The position numbers and the translations under genes were made by a program. Below the pieces are notes generated by a model. The model did no database searches and had not been told where the DNA came from. It worked only from the letters and a program-made list of their open reading frames with translations. This document shows, piece by piece, positions 16,610-25,594 of a DNA stretch of 64,000 bases; position 1 is the first letter of the stretch, and every line of letters begins with the position of its first letter. The stretch comes from CAJQLB01 sp041392065 (GTDB lineage Bacteria; Bacteroidota; Bacteroidia; Flavobacteriales; Flavobacteriaceae), in contig JAWKMU010000006.1 of the NCBI GenBank assembly GCA_041392065.1, forward strand, positions 124,001 to 188,000, read 5' to 3'.

Positions 16610-17503
16610 ATGAACGCATATATTTTTCCAGGTCAAGGAGCTCAATTCATAGGAATGGGTTTAGATTTATACGAAAACTCACCTTTGGCACAAGAGCTCT
16701 TTGAAAAAGCTAATGAAATTTTAGGCTTTACCATAACAGACATTATGTTTGAAGGTTCAGCCGAAGATTTAAAAGAAACCAAAGTAACACAGCCAGCAAT
16801 TTTTTTGCATTCTGTTATTTTAGCAAAAACTCTTGGAAACAGTTTTAAGCCAGATATGGTTGCTGGTCATTCGTTAGGTGAATTCTCTGCTTTGGTTGCA
16901 GCTGGAGCATTAACTTTTGAAGATGGATTGCGTTTAGTGTCACAGCGTGCTTTGGCTATGCAAAAAGCTTGCGAAATTGTACCAAGTACTATGGCTGCTG
17001 TTTTGGGTCTTGGTGATGATGTGGTTGAAAAAGTATGCGATAATACTGATGGTGTTGTTGTAGCAGCAAACTATAATTGTCCTGGACAATTGGTAATTTC
17101 TGGTGAAGTTGATGCTGTAAATGCAGCTTGTGGAGCCTTAAAAGCTGAAGGTGCAAGACGTGCTTTAGTATTACCAGTTGGTGGAGCATTTCACTCTCCT
17201 ATGATGGAACCCGCTAGAGAAGAACTAGCTGCTGCAATTGAAAATACAACCTTTAGCAAGCCAAACTGTCCAATTTATCAAAACGTTACTGCAAGTGCTG
17301 TAACCGATGAAAATGAAATAAAAGCCAATTTAATTTTGCAATTAACTGCTCCTGTTCGTTGGACGCAATCTGTGCAACAAATGATTGCCGATGGAGCCAC
17401 TCATTTTACCGAAGTTGGTCCAGGTAAAGTATTACAAGGCTTAGTTAAAAAAATAAACCCTGAAGCTGAAACATCTTCAGCAACATTGCAAACAGAAGCT
17501 TAA
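16610..17503 (+). CDS. fabD: Malonyl-CoA:ACP transacylase
   Basis: 297 residues. It transfers malonyl groups from CoA to acyl carrier protein, starting fatty-acid elongation in the cytosol. The active-site serine is in AGHSLGEFSAL (about S86), the oxyanion glutamine in FPGQGAQFIGMG (about residues 5-16), and the histidine in GGAFHSPMM (about H199). The C-terminus has FTEVGPGKVLQGLVKK. The stop codon overlaps the lspA start by one base, so the two are translationally coupled. The rest of the fab genes are not nearby. Confidence 0.95.
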   Translation: MNAYIFPGQGAQFIGMGLDLYENSPLAQELFEKANEILGFTITDIMFEGSAEDLKETKVTQPAIFLHSVILAKTLGNSFKPDMVAGHSLGEFSALVAAGALTFEDGLRLVSQRALAMQKACEIVPSTMAAVLGLGDDVVEKVCDNTDGVVVAANYNCPGQLVISGEVDAVNAACGALKAEGARRALVLPVGGAFHSPMMEPAREELAAAIENTTFSKPNCPIYQNVTASAVTDENEIKANLILQLTAPVRWTQSVQQMIADGATHFTEVGPGKVLQGLVKKINPEAETSSATLQTEA

Positions 17504-18003
17504 TGAAATTATCTCGTACTGCATTTATTAGTTTACTTATTATCTTCAATATTGCAATTGATCAACTTTCTAAAGTTTGGGTCAGAACCAATGTTAAACC
17601 TTATTCTGAAGCACCTATTATTGGTGATGTATTTACTTTGCACAATGTTGAAAACACTGGAGCCTTTTTAGGAATGGGAAGCGATTTAACCGATCCTTGG
17701 AGAACCATTTTATTGTTAGTGCTTCCTGTTGTAGTATTAGGATTTGTCGTTATTCATATTATAAAGGACAAAGCTATAGATAAAATGTCTCTTATTGGGT
17801 TTTGTTGTATTGTTGGTGGAGGAATAGCCAATGTGTTTGACAGGTTTGCTCATGGTTCTGTAACCGACTTTCTACATCTTGATTTTGGAGGAAAATTAAG
17901 AACTGGAATCTTTAATATTGCAGATGTTTCAGTAACCACTGGAATGATAATGATTTTAGTTGCCAGTTTTTTATATAGAAAAAAGCAACAAGTTGAAGCT
18001 TAA
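17503..18003 (+). CDS. lspA: Lipoprotein signal peptidase (signal peptidase II)
   Basis: 166 residues, the family norm, with four membrane helices. It cleaves the signal peptide of lipid-modified prolipoproteins in the inner membrane. Seen are IDQLSKVWV in the first helix region, NVENTGAFLGMGS, and the two catalytic aspartates in IANVFDRFAHGSVTDF and FNIADVSVTTG. Its start codon overlaps the fabD stop by one base. It would process the many lipoproteins of the organism, including the two small ones at 21.7-22.4 kb. It converges with galE, leaving only three bases between them. Confidence 0.95.
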   Translation: MKLSRTAFISLLIIFNIAIDQLSKVWVRTNVKPYSEAPIIGDVFTLHNVENTGAFLGMGSDLTDPWRTILLLVLPVVVLGFVVIHIIKDKAIDKMSLIGFCCIVGGGIANVFDRFAHGSVTDFLHLDFGGKLRTGIFNIADVSVTTGMIMILVASFLYRKKQQVEA

Positions 18004-18006
18004 AAA

Positions 18007-19029
18007 TTAGTTCTTTCTAATGCTTTGCTCCCATTTCCATGCAGATTTCATAGCATCGTCTAAGGTTAGCTTTGCTTTCCAACCTAATTTGTTATTCGCT
18101 TTTTTGGTATCAGCATAAGCAGCAATAACATCTCCAGCCCTTCTATCAGCAATTTTGTAATTGAGTTTTTGTCCTGAAACTCGTTCAAACGATTGGATGA
18201 CTTCTAAGACAGAACTTCCTTTTCCAGTTCCAAGATTAAAGGTTTCGTAATTAGACTCATTTTTGTTTTGAAGTAAACGCTCTAAAGCCACAACGTGTGC
18301 TTTGGCTAAATCAACAACGTGAATATAATCTCTAATACAAGTGCCATCAATAGTTGGATAATCATTACCAAAAACAGATAATTGTTTTCTTAAACCAATG
18401 GCTGTTTGAGTGATAAAAGGCACTAAATTTTGAGGAACTCCAATAGGGAGTTCTCCAATATTTGCGCTTTCATGAGCACCAATTGGATTAAAATAACGCA
18501 ATGCGATGGACTTTAAATTTGGATTCACCTTACAAGCATCATTAATAATTTCCTCACCAATTTGTTTTGTGTTTCCGTAAGGAGATTCAGCTTTTTTAAC
18601 AGGTGCATTTTCTGTAATTGGCAACTCATCAGCCTGACCATAAACTGTGCAAGACGAACTGAAAATAAAGTTTGCATGATCTAATTTTTTTAGTTCTTGC
18701 AATACATAAACTAAGGTATTGATATTGTTTTCGTAATACATTAAAGGGTTCTCTACACTTTCACCTACTGCTTTACTAGCAGCAAAATGTATGATGCCTT
18801 TTATATCATTATGATTTTTAAAAAAAGTAGAAACCTTAGTTTTATCTTTTAAATCGAGTTGTTCAAATTGAGGTTTCGTACCTGTTATTGAAGTAATTCT
18901 ATCTAAAATTTCAATAGATGAATTTGACAAATCATCTATTATAACAACTTCATAACCATTGTTTTGAAGTTCTACAACTGTATGAGAACCTATAAAGCCT
19001 AAACCGCCAGTTACAAGTATTTTATCCAT
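18007..19029 (-). CDS. galE: UDP-glucose 4-epimerase
   Basis: 340 residues from MDKILVTGG; a start two codons upstream is possible but the shorter one places the Rossmann GGLGFIGSHT motif as usual. The enzyme interconverts UDP-glucose and UDP-galactose (or the N-acetyl forms) with bound NAD. The catalytic SSSCTVYG serine/threonine region and YGNTKQIGE (YxxxK) are present, followed by RYFNPIGAHESANIGE and FNLGTGKGSSVLEV. Its start overlaps the stop of the upstream aminotransferase by eight bases, so they form one operon, probably for nucleotide-sugar supply to surface polysaccharide. Confidence 0.93.
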   Translation of the reverse strand: MDKILVTGGLGFIGSHTVVELQNNGYEVVIIDDLSNSSIEILDRITSITGTKPQFEQLDLKDKTKVSTFFKNHNDIKGIIHFAASKAVGESVENPLMYYENNINTLVYVLQELKKLDHANFIFSSSCTVYGQADELPITENAPVKKAESPYGNTKQIGEEIINDACKVNPNLKSIALRYFNPIGAHESANIGELPIGVPQNLVPFITQTAIGLRKQLSVFGNDYPTIDGTCIRDYIHVVDLAKAHVVALERLLQNKNESNYETFNLGTGKGSSVLEVIQSFERVSGQKLNYKIADRRAGDVIAAYADTKKANNKLGWKAKLTLDDAMKSAWKWEQSIRKN

Positions 19030-20176
19030 TAACAAATTCTTTTACTTTAGTGGTGATAAATTCAATTTGTTCATCAACAAGCTCTGTATGCATCGGCAAT
19101 GAAATGACTTCTTTAATAAGCTGATTGGTCACTTGAAAATCGTCTTCATTGTAACGAGTATCTTTATAAGCTTCTTGTAAATGCAAGGGGACTGGATAAT
19201 ATACACCACATGGAATATCTAAACTATTCAAATGTTCTACTAATGCATCTCTTTTTCCATTGGTTATTTTTAATGTGTATTGATGAAATACATGGCAATC
19301 ACAATCTGAACAAATAACATCACAACTCCTTTTTGTTACTGGAGTAATAATATTTGGTTCACCCTTAAACGCTTCATTATATTTTCTCGCCGCGTTTTTC
19401 CTAGCCTTGTTATAGTCGTCTAAATGTTGAAGTTTTGTATTAAGAATAGTAGCCTGAATGGAATCTAATCTGGAGTTAACTCCAACAACATCGTGATAAT
19501 ATCGTCTGTACATGCCATGATTTACAATACCTCTAATAATATGTGCCAATTTATCATCATTAGTAAAAATAGCACCTCCATCTCCATAACAACCCAAGTT
19601 TTTGGATGGAAAAAATGAAGTTGAAGCTACATGACCAATGGTTCCAGCTTTATGCTTTGCTCCATTTTTAGAAGTATAAGTTGCACCAATAGCTTGAGCA
19701 TTATCTTCTATAACAAATAAACTATGTTCGTTAGCAATATCCATTATGGCATCCATGTTTGCACACTGACCAAATAAATGCACAGGAACAATAGCTCTCG
19801 TGTTTGGAGTAATGGCATTTCTTACAGCATCTATGTCAATATTAAAAGTGTCAGGTTCAACATCGACTAAAACAGGAGTTAGGCCTAACAATGCAATTAC
19901 TTCAACAGTTGCGGCAAATGTAAAATCTGCTGTTATAACCTCATCACCAGGTTTTAAGCCCAATCCCATCATGGCAATTTGTAAGGCGTCAGTACCATTA
20001 GCACAAGGAATTACATGCTTTACATTAAGATAAGTTTCTAAATTCTTTTGAAATTCATGAACCTTAGGCCCATTTATAAATGCAGTAGATTCAATAACTT
20101 CAATAACAGATTTATCTATAACCTCCTTAATCGCTTCATATTGACCTTTAAGGTCAACCATTTGTATTTTTTTCAT
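19022..20176 (-). CDS. DegT/DnrJ/EryC1/StrS-family sugar aminotransferase
   Basis: 384 residues from MKKIQMVDLK; an upstream ATG at 20260 was rejected because family members begin at this segment. PLP-dependent enzymes of this class aminate keto-sugar nucleotides. Visible are AFINGPKVHEFQ, ANGTDALQIA, the PLP ring-stacking and aspartate region VIEDNAQAIGA, the lysine in STSFFPSKNLGCYGDGGA, and CGVYYPVPLHLQ. A cysteine-rich insertion (CDVICSDCDCHVFHQYT) sits near residue 285-300 where many relatives lack cysteines. It is coupled to galE and diverges from waaA, which suggests LPS or O-antigen sugar synthesis. The exact sugar is unknown. Confidence 0.87.
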   Translation of the reverse strand: MKKIQMVDLKGQYEAIKEVIDKSVIEVIESTAFINGPKVHEFQKNLETYLNVKHVIPCANGTDALQIAMMGLGLKPGDEVITADFTFAATVEVIALLGLTPVLVDVEPDTFNIDIDAVRNAITPNTRAIVPVHLFGQCANMDAIMDIANEHSLFVIEDNAQAIGATYTSKNGAKHKAGTIGHVASTSFFPSKNLGCYGDGGAIFTNDDKLAHIIRGIVNHGMYRRYYHDVVGVNSRLDSIQATILNTKLQHLDDYNKARKNAARKYNEAFKGEPNIITPVTKRSCDVICSDCDCHVFHQYTLKITNGKRDALVEHLNSLDIPCGVYYPVPLHLQEAYKDTRYNEDDFQVTNQLIKEVISLPMHTELVDEQIEFITTKVKEFVNG

Positions 20177-20272
20177 ACGAAAATTTTGATTGTCAAACCG
20201 AAATAATTTCTCATTTGCAGATAGCGAAAATACGAAAATCCGCATTGTAAATCCAATCAATTAAAAGAAACA

Positions 20273-21535
20273 ATGTATTTTAGCTTTAAACTTTTTTCGT
20301 TGAGACAACTCTATAACATTTTAACTCAAATTGCAGGATTTCACTTAAACCTTATTGGTTTGTTTAATGAAAAACTTAAACTTGGTGTAAAAGGAAGGAA
20401 AACAACTTTTGGTTTATTGGAATCAAAATTAGCCAAAAATGATAAAACAATTTGGTTTCACTGTGCTTCTTTAGGTGAGTATGAGCAAGGCTTACCTGTT
20501 TTTGAGCAAATAAAAACTATTTATCCTCAACATAAAGTGGTGCTCACTTTTTTTTCACCATCAGGTTATGAAGTTAAAAAAAACACACCTATTGCAGATG
20601 TAGTTGCTTATTTGCCTTTAGATACAAATTCCAATGCAAAGCGATTTATGGATATTGTATATCCAGAGTTAGTGATTTTTGTGAAGTACGAAATTTGGCC
20701 AAACTATTTATTGGAAGTAAAAAAAAGACAAATTCACGCTATTTTAATTTCTGCCCTTTTCAGAAAAAATCAAAATTTCATTAAGCCTTCAGGAAAATGG
20801 ATGCAAAAAGTTTTATTTGCCTTCAATCATATTTTTGTTCAGAATGAAGAATCAAAAGAATTACTGAATAATATTGGCTATAATGATGTTACTATTTCTG
20901 GCGACACAAGATTTGACAGGGTTTCCAACCAATTAAATACAGATAACTCATTAAACTTTGTAAAGACCTTTAAACAAAATAGTCTTTGTGTGGTTATAGG
21001 CAGTTCTTGGCCTGAAGATGAAGCATTATTGGTCAAATTTATTAACGAAGACCCTTCAAACACTAAATATATTATTGCACCTCACAATATTAAAACCAAT
21101 CAAATTGCAACCTTAAAAAACAAACTGAATAAAAGCACTATCCTGTATTCTGAAAAAGATACTTCAGACTTAAAAAATGCCAAAATATTAATTATTGACA
21201 CGATTGGGCTACTTTCTAAAATTTATAGTTATGCAAATATTGCTTATGTTGGTGGTGGTTTGAGTACAAGTGGTCTGCACAACACACTGGAAGCTGCAGT
21301 TTTTGGTGTGCCAATAATAATTGGTAATAATTATGAAAAGTTTCCAGAAGCATCAGCGATGATTAATAAAAAGGGAATGTTCAGTATTTCTAATTATGAA
21401 GAATTAAATTCTATATTAACTCTCTTAATAAACAATGAAAAATTAAGAACAACATCTGGCAGCAAAAATGCCCAATACATTAGAGAAAACAGAGGAGCTT
21501 TAGAGAAAATTATGGATTATATTAATAAAAACTAA
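20273..21535 (+). CDS. waaA: 3-deoxy-D-manno-octulosonate (Kdo) transferase
   Basis: 420 residues, normal for Bacteroidota. An inner-membrane-associated glycosyltransferase that adds Kdo to lipid A precursor. The N-terminus is a short membrane-associated helix. The N-terminal GT30 domain has FHCASLGEYEQGLP with the conserved glutamate, then FFSPSGYEV, VKYEIWPNYLL and ISGDTRFDRV. The C-terminal domain carries GSSWPEDEALL, IAPHNIK, AYVGGGLSTSGLHNTLEAAVFGVPIIIG and NYEKFPEA. It diverges from the aminotransferase-galE operon, consistent with an LPS region. Confidence 0.93.
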   Translation: MYFSFKLFSLRQLYNILTQIAGFHLNLIGLFNEKLKLGVKGRKTTFGLLESKLAKNDKTIWFHCASLGEYEQGLPVFEQIKTIYPQHKVVLTFFSPSGYEVKKNTPIADVVAYLPLDTNSNAKRFMDIVYPELVIFVKYEIWPNYLLEVKKRQIHAILISALFRKNQNFIKPSGKWMQKVLFAFNHIFVQNEESKELLNNIGYNDVTISGDTRFDRVSNQLNTDNSLNFVKTFKQNSLCVVIGSSWPEDEALLVKFINEDPSNTKYIIAPHNIKTNQIATLKNKLNKSTILYSEKDTSDLKNAKILIIDTIGLLSKIYSYANIAYVGGGLSTSGLHNTLEAAVFGVPIIIGNNYEKFPEASAMINKKGMFSISNYEELNSILTLLINNEKLRTTSGSKNAQYIRENRGALEKIMDYINKN

Positions 21536-21657
21536 AAATAATTTTTGTAAAAAAATCCAAATTTAAATTTTAAACGTAGATAGGTCTAATTGTTTGCAGG
21601 ATATGAAAAAATAATCATAAATTGCGCACCTAATTTTAACACTAAAAAAACACTAAA

Positions 21658-21867
21658 ATGAAAAAATTAATTTTAAGTACAGTAATCGTTCTTGCTTTGT
21701 CTTTAACTTTTACTTCTTGTAGAGAGAAAAAAGAAGAAACTATGGAAGCTGAAGTAGAAGCTACAGTAGAAGAAACTATGGATGATGCTGAAGAAACTAT
21801 TGATGAAACTACTGAAGAAGTTGAAGAAGCTGTAGAAGAAGTTGTTGATTCTATTTCTGGTCAGTAA
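21658..21867 (+). CDS. Small acidic lipoprotein (copy 1 of a tandem duplication)
   Basis: 69 residues. The signal peptide MKKLILSTVIVLALSLTFTSC ends in a lipobox with cysteine at 21. The mature part is a short, nearly pure glutamate/alanine/threonine/valine stretch predicted to be an extended helix. No known domain. It shares its signal peptide, first mature residues (REKKEET) and upstream leader with the next gene, showing a tandem duplication whose mature parts have diverged in length. A 20-bp perfect terminator follows, so the copies are transcribed separately. A role as an envelope spacer or stress lipoprotein is only a guess. Confidence 0.75.
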   Translation: MKKLILSTVIVLALSLTFTSCREKKEETMEAEVEATVEETMDDAEETIDETTEEVEEAVEEVVDSISGQ

Positions 21868-21896
21868 TTTAAAAGATTACTCAGTAAATTAAGACA

Positions 21897-21939
21897 TTAA
21901 ACAAAAAGACCTTACAGATTGTAAGGTCTTTTTGTTTAA
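21897..21939 (+). terminator. Strong intrinsic terminator after lipoprotein copy 1
   Basis: A perfect 20-bp stem (21897-21916 with 21920-21939) around a GAT loop, with the core GACCTTACA/TGTAAGGTC and a run of T in the right arm. It is one of the longest perfect terminator stems in the window. Confidence 0.9.
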
Positions 21940-22052
21940 AATAAAATCCAAAATCAATTTTTTAACGTATTTAGTATACGTTATTCGCATTTTAAAATAT
22001 TTAAAAATAATTTTAAATTGCACACTAATTTTAACACTAAAAAACACTAAAC

Positions 22053-22451
22053 ATGAAAAAACTAATTTTAAGCACAGTGATTGTTCTTGCTTTGTCTTTA
22101 ACTTTTACTTCTTGTAGAGAGAAAAAAGAAGAAACAACTGTTGAAGAAGCTGTGACTGAAACTATGGAAGTTACTGAAGAAGTGGTAGAGGATGTAGTAA
22201 CAAAAGCTGAAGACGCAGCATCTGATATTATTGCTAATGCTGAAAAAACTTTACAAGAAGCTGAAGAAGCTGCTAAGAATGCAGTAGGAGATGCTAAAGC
22301 TGCTGCTGACAAAGCTGTTGAAGACGCAAAAATGAACTTAGAGTCTGTTAAAAAAATGGCATCAGAATCTGTTGAAACTGCAAAAGAAGTAGTTGAAGAC
22401 ACAAAAGATGAAGCTAAGAAAGCAGCAGACATGATTAAAAAAGACAACTAA
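22053..22451 (+). CDS. Lipoprotein with long acidic/alanine-rich helix (copy 2)
   Basis: 132 residues. The first 27 residues, including the lipobox cysteine at 21, are the same as in copy 1 at 21658. The mature region is a long amphipathic, coiled-coil-prone helix with repeated 11-residue-like units (AEDAASDIIANAEK, AKAAADKAVEDAK, TAKEVVEDTKDEAKKAADM), reminiscent of YtxH or LEA-type apolipoprotein helices. Such proteins often respond to osmotic or desiccation stress, but that is inference. The region just before the ATG is also shared with copy 1 (ATTTTAACACTAAAAA). A terminator follows. Confidence 0.78.
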   Translation: MKKLILSTVIVLALSLTFTSCREKKEETTVEEAVTETMEVTEEVVEDVVTKAEDAASDIIANAEKTLQEAEEAAKNAVGDAKAAADKAVEDAKMNLESVKKMASESVETAKEVVEDTKDEAKKAADMIKKDN

Positions 22452-22472
22452 TTTTATTAGTAAACAATAATG

Positions 22473-22502
22473 AAAAGCTTTAGTAACCTAGAGCTTTTTT
22501 TT
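22473..22502 (+). terminator. Terminator after lipoprotein copy 2
   Basis: AAAAGCTTTAG (22473-22483), loop TAAC, CTAGAGCTTTT (22488-22498) with one G-U pair, then a T tract. Confidence 0.8.
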
Positions 22503-22549
22503 ATTTTAGGTGTTTCCAAATTACGTGTAAACAAAATATTTTAAACCAA

Positions 22550-22582
22550 AAAAGCCTTTATCAAATTAAGATAAAGGCTTTT
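22550..22582 (-). terminator. Terminator of the tRNA-Gly/tRNA-Leu transcript
   Basis: A 13-bp stem, AAAAGCCTTTATC (22550-22562) with GATAAAGGCTTTT (22570-22582). Read on the minus strand it lies just downstream of tRNA-Leu and is followed by a T-containing tail. Confidence 0.75.
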
Positions 22583-22583
22583 G

Positions 22584-22668
22584 TACTGAAGGCGGGACTT
22601 GAACCCGCACGAACGCAATGTTCATTGGATTTTAAGTCCAACGTGTCTACCAATTCCACCACTTCAGC
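22584..22668 (-). tRNA. tRNA-Leu (anticodon TAA)
   Basis: 85 nt including the discriminator. The acceptor arm GCTGAAG pairs with CTTCAGT, the D arm has GGAATTGGTAGACACG, the anticodon loop CTTAAAA gives TAA, there is a class II variable arm, and the T arm has GTTCAAGTC. CCA is not encoded. It is downstream of tRNA-Gly in the same transcript. Confidence 0.95.
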
Positions 22669-22677
22669 ATGCTTCGC

Positions 22678-22690
22678 TGTGCTCAGCACA
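22678..22690. repeat. TGTGCT-c-AGCACA palindrome between the two tRNAs
   Basis: A perfect 6-bp dyad with one central base in the 49-nt tRNA spacer, embedded in GCTTCGCTGTGCTCAGCAC. It would fold in the tRNA precursor and might guide processing, or be a repeat-derived hairpin. Confidence 0.5.
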
Positions 22691-22717
22691 AGTCTTTGGT
22701 ATATTTTTAGGAATATG

Positions 22718-22789
22718 AGCGAAAGACGGGATTTGAACCCGCGACCCTCACCTTGGCAAGGTGATGCTCTACCCCTGAGCTACTTTCGC
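22718..22789 (-). tRNA. tRNA-Gly (anticodon GCC)
   Basis: 72 nt. The acceptor GCGAAAG pairs with CTTTCGC, the D loop has AGCTCAGGGGTAGAGC, the anticodon stem TCACC/GGTGA encloses TTGCCAA, and the T arm has GGTTCAAATCC. CCA is not encoded. It is first in a two-tRNA transcript with tRNA-Leu. Confidence 0.96.
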
Positions 22790-22872
22790 AGTTTTTAATG
22801 AACGTACAATCTCTTGATTGCGGATGCAAATTTAATACAATTATAATAATACCAAAGGCTTTTTTATAATTT

Positions 22873-25482
22873 TTATGCTCTTTTCTTCTTTTGAAGCATT
22901 CGCTTTATTTCATTAAGCTTCATTAAGGCTTCAACAGGTGTCAAGGTGTTAATATCTATATGTAATATTTCATCTTTAATCTCTTCTAAAAGCGGATCAT
23001 CCAGATTAAAAAAGCTCAACTGCATTTCATCATTAAGTGATTTTACTTTATCAGTAAGCTCTTCGCTGGAATGTGACTTTTCAAGCTGCTTTAATATTTT
23101 ATTTGCTCTATGAATGACCTGCTGTGGCATCCCAGCCATTTTAGCCACATGAATACCAAAACTATGCTGACTTCCACCTTCAACCAATTTTCTTAAAAAC
23201 AAAACATTGTCTTTCAACTCTTTAATGGAGACGTTATAATTTTTAATGCGTGCAAAGGTTTCGGTCATTTCATTAAGCTCGTGGTAATGCGTAGCAAATA
23301 AGGTTTTTGCTTTACTAGGATGCTCGTGTAAATATTCACTAATAGCCCAAGCAATTGAAATACCATCGTAAGTACTTGTTCCTCGACCTATTTCATCCAA
23401 CAACACCAAACTGCGTTCTGAAATATTATTTAATATGGAAGCGGTTTCGTTCATTTCAACCATAAAAGTTGATTCTCCCATAGATATATTATCACTAGCT
23501 CCTACTCTTGTAAATATTTTATCTACTAAACCTATTCTGGCTGAATCTGCTGGCACAAAACTCCCAATCTGAGCTAGTAATACTATTAAAGCAGTTTGTC
23601 TTAATATTGCTGATTTACCTGACATGTTTGGTCCAGTAATCATAATGATTTGTTGTGACGTTCTATCTAAAAAGACATCATTGGCAATATAAGGTTCACC
23701 TATAGGTAATTGTTTTTCAATGACTGGATGGCGACCATTTTTGATGTCTAAATCAAACGAATCATCAATATCTGGATAACTATAATTGTTGTCTTTTGCT
23801 AGTTGTGCAAAACCACATAAGCAATCTAAACGACCTATTAAAGAAGCATTTTGTTGCACAGGTTTAATGTAACTGTTCATCCATGCAACTAACTCAGAAA
23901 ACAACTGTTGTTCTATGGCTAAAATTCGTTCTTCGGCACCAAGAATTTTCGATTCATATTCTTTAAGTTCTTCAGTGATGTAACGCTCAGCATTGACTAA
24001 GGTTTGCTTTCTAATCCAAGTGTCTGGAACTTTATCTTTATGCGTGTTTCTAACTTCAATATAATATCCAAACACGTTATTAGAGGCGATTTTTAAAGAT
24101 GAAATTCCAGTAGCTTCGCTCTCTCGTTCCAGCATTTTATCTAAATAATCTTTCCCAGAAAACGCCAAATTTCTAAGTTCCTTTAATTCAGAAGAAAAAT
24201 CTGAAGAAATTGTATTTCCTTTTAGGATATTTACAGGAGCATCCTCATTCAAGGTTTCCTTAATGCGTTCACGTAAGATATCGCAAGATTGAATGTGTTC
24301 TCCAATAATTTTTAAAGCTTCATTATCACTGTTACTTGCTATGGCTTTAATAGGAACGATGGCTTCTAAAGAATTTTTTAGCTGAATCACTTCACGCGGA
24401 CTCACTTTGGTAGTAGCTATCTTAGAAATTAAGCGTTCAATATCACCAATATGTTTCATTTGATGCTGCAACTTCTGTAAGATCACCTCATGATTCAGCA
24501 AATGTTTCACCACTTCATGACGTTGCCTAATTTTCTGTACATCTTTTAAAGGCAAAGCTAGCCAACGCTTGAGCATTCTACTTCCCATTGGTGATATGGT
24601 TTTGTCAATCACATCAAGTAAAGTCACTGCATTGGTATTGGTAGAATGATACAGTTCTAAATTTCGTATCGTGAACTTATCCATCCACACATAAGCATCT
24701 TCTGCAATGCGCTGAATAGACGTAATATGCTGTAATTTATGATGTTGTGTTTCACCTAGGTAATGCATGATAGCACCTGATGCTACAATCCCTTCGTATA
24801 AATCTTCAATTCCAAAACCCTTTAGTGATTTGGTCTGAAAGTGATTATTTAATGATTCATTAGCATAATCGTCTTGAAACACCCAATCTTCCATATAAAA
24901 GTTGTGAAAATCGCTGCCAAAAGTTTCTGAAAACTCTTTGCGTTTTCGTTTTTCTATGAGCACTTCACTCGGATTGAAATTTTGAAGCAACTTATCAATA
25001 TACTCGGCATTGCCTTGTGAGGTTAAAAACTCACCTGTAGACACATCCAAAAACGAGACTCCAATATACTTTCCAAAATATACTGATGCCAAAAAGTTGT
25101 TAGATTTTGAACTTAACACCTCATCATTTAAAGCAACTCCTGGAGTGACTAATTCTGTAACACCACGCTTTACAATGGTTTTAGTTTGCTTAGGATCTTC
25201 CAATTGGTCGCAAATAGCAACACGACAACCTGCTTTAACCAATTTTGGCAAATAGGTGTTTAAGGAATGATGTGGAAATCCAGCCAATTCAGTTTCACTA
25301 TCACTTCCTGCACCTCGTTTGGTAAGAATGATATCAAGAATCTTTGATGCTTTAACTGCATCTTCTCCGAAGGTTTCATAAAAATCACCAACTCTAAAAA
25401 GCAATAAAGCATCAGGATACTTAACCTTTATAGCATTGTATTGCTGCATTAATGGTGTTACTTTTTTTGCTTTTTTAGCCAA
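22873..25482 (-). CDS. mutS: DNA mismatch repair protein MutS
   Basis: 869 residues, family length. It recognises mismatches and couples to MutL. The mismatch-reading F-x-E motif is F34-Y-E36 in VGDFYETFG. The connector, lever (SPMGSRMLKRWLALPL) and clamp regions follow in order. The ATPase domain has Walker A GPNMSGKSAILRQ, the SIFMVEMNE-like STFMVEMNETASILNN, Walker B SLVLLDEIGRGTSTYDG and FATHYHELNE. A C-terminal helical region ends in basic RMLQKKKRA. It is transcribed alone, divergent from the RNA methyltransferase and downstream-facing to the tRNAs. Confidence 0.97.
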   Translation of the reverse strand: MAKKAKKVTPLMQQYNAIKVKYPDALLLFRVGDFYETFGEDAVKASKILDIILTKRGAGSDSETELAGFPHHSLNTYLPKLVKAGCRVAICDQLEDPKQTKTIVKRGVTELVTPGVALNDEVLSSKSNNFLASVYFGKYIGVSFLDVSTGEFLTSQGNAEYIDKLLQNFNPSEVLIEKRKRKEFSETFGSDFHNFYMEDWVFQDDYANESLNNHFQTKSLKGFGIEDLYEGIVASGAIMHYLGETQHHKLQHITSIQRIAEDAYVWMDKFTIRNLELYHSTNTNAVTLLDVIDKTISPMGSRMLKRWLALPLKDVQKIRQRHEVVKHLLNHEVILQKLQHQMKHIGDIERLISKIATTKVSPREVIQLKNSLEAIVPIKAIASNSDNEALKIIGEHIQSCDILRERIKETLNEDAPVNILKGNTISSDFSSELKELRNLAFSGKDYLDKMLERESEATGISSLKIASNNVFGYYIEVRNTHKDKVPDTWIRKQTLVNAERYITEELKEYESKILGAEERILAIEQQLFSELVAWMNSYIKPVQQNASLIGRLDCLCGFAQLAKDNNYSYPDIDDSFDLDIKNGRHPVIEKQLPIGEPYIANDVFLDRTSQQIIMITGPNMSGKSAILRQTALIVLLAQIGSFVPADSARIGLVDKIFTRVGASDNISMGESTFMVEMNETASILNNISERSLVLLDEIGRGTSTYDGISIAWAISEYLHEHPSKAKTLFATHYHELNEMTETFARIKNYNVSIKELKDNVLFLRKLVEGGSQHSFGIHVAKMAGMPQQVIHRANKILKQLEKSHSSEELTDKVKSLNDEMQLSFFNLDDPLLEEIKDEILHIDINTLTPVEALMKLNEIKRMLQKKKRA

Positions 25483-25503
25483 TGTTGAGTGATTTTTATG
25501 TGT

Positions 25504-25511
25504 TACTTTTG
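25504..25511 (+). promoter_or_regulatory. TAnnTTTG box upstream of the RNA methyltransferase
   Basis: TACTTTTG with a TTG 16 bases upstream (25485-25487), in the mutS/methyltransferase divergent region, 83 bases before the ATG. Confidence 0.4.
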
Positions 25512-25594
25512 CAAAGATTGTAAGAACGCTAATGTAACCATAATTTCATGTTTTTTAAAAGCGTTTTCACAGAAGTTATCTACAATTCTTAAAC

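Noticed and set aside
22037..22447. 136-codon frame antisense to lipoprotein copy 2
   Set aside because: Serine/alanine-rich shadow of the acidic helix; the sense strand has a signal peptide, lipobox and terminator.
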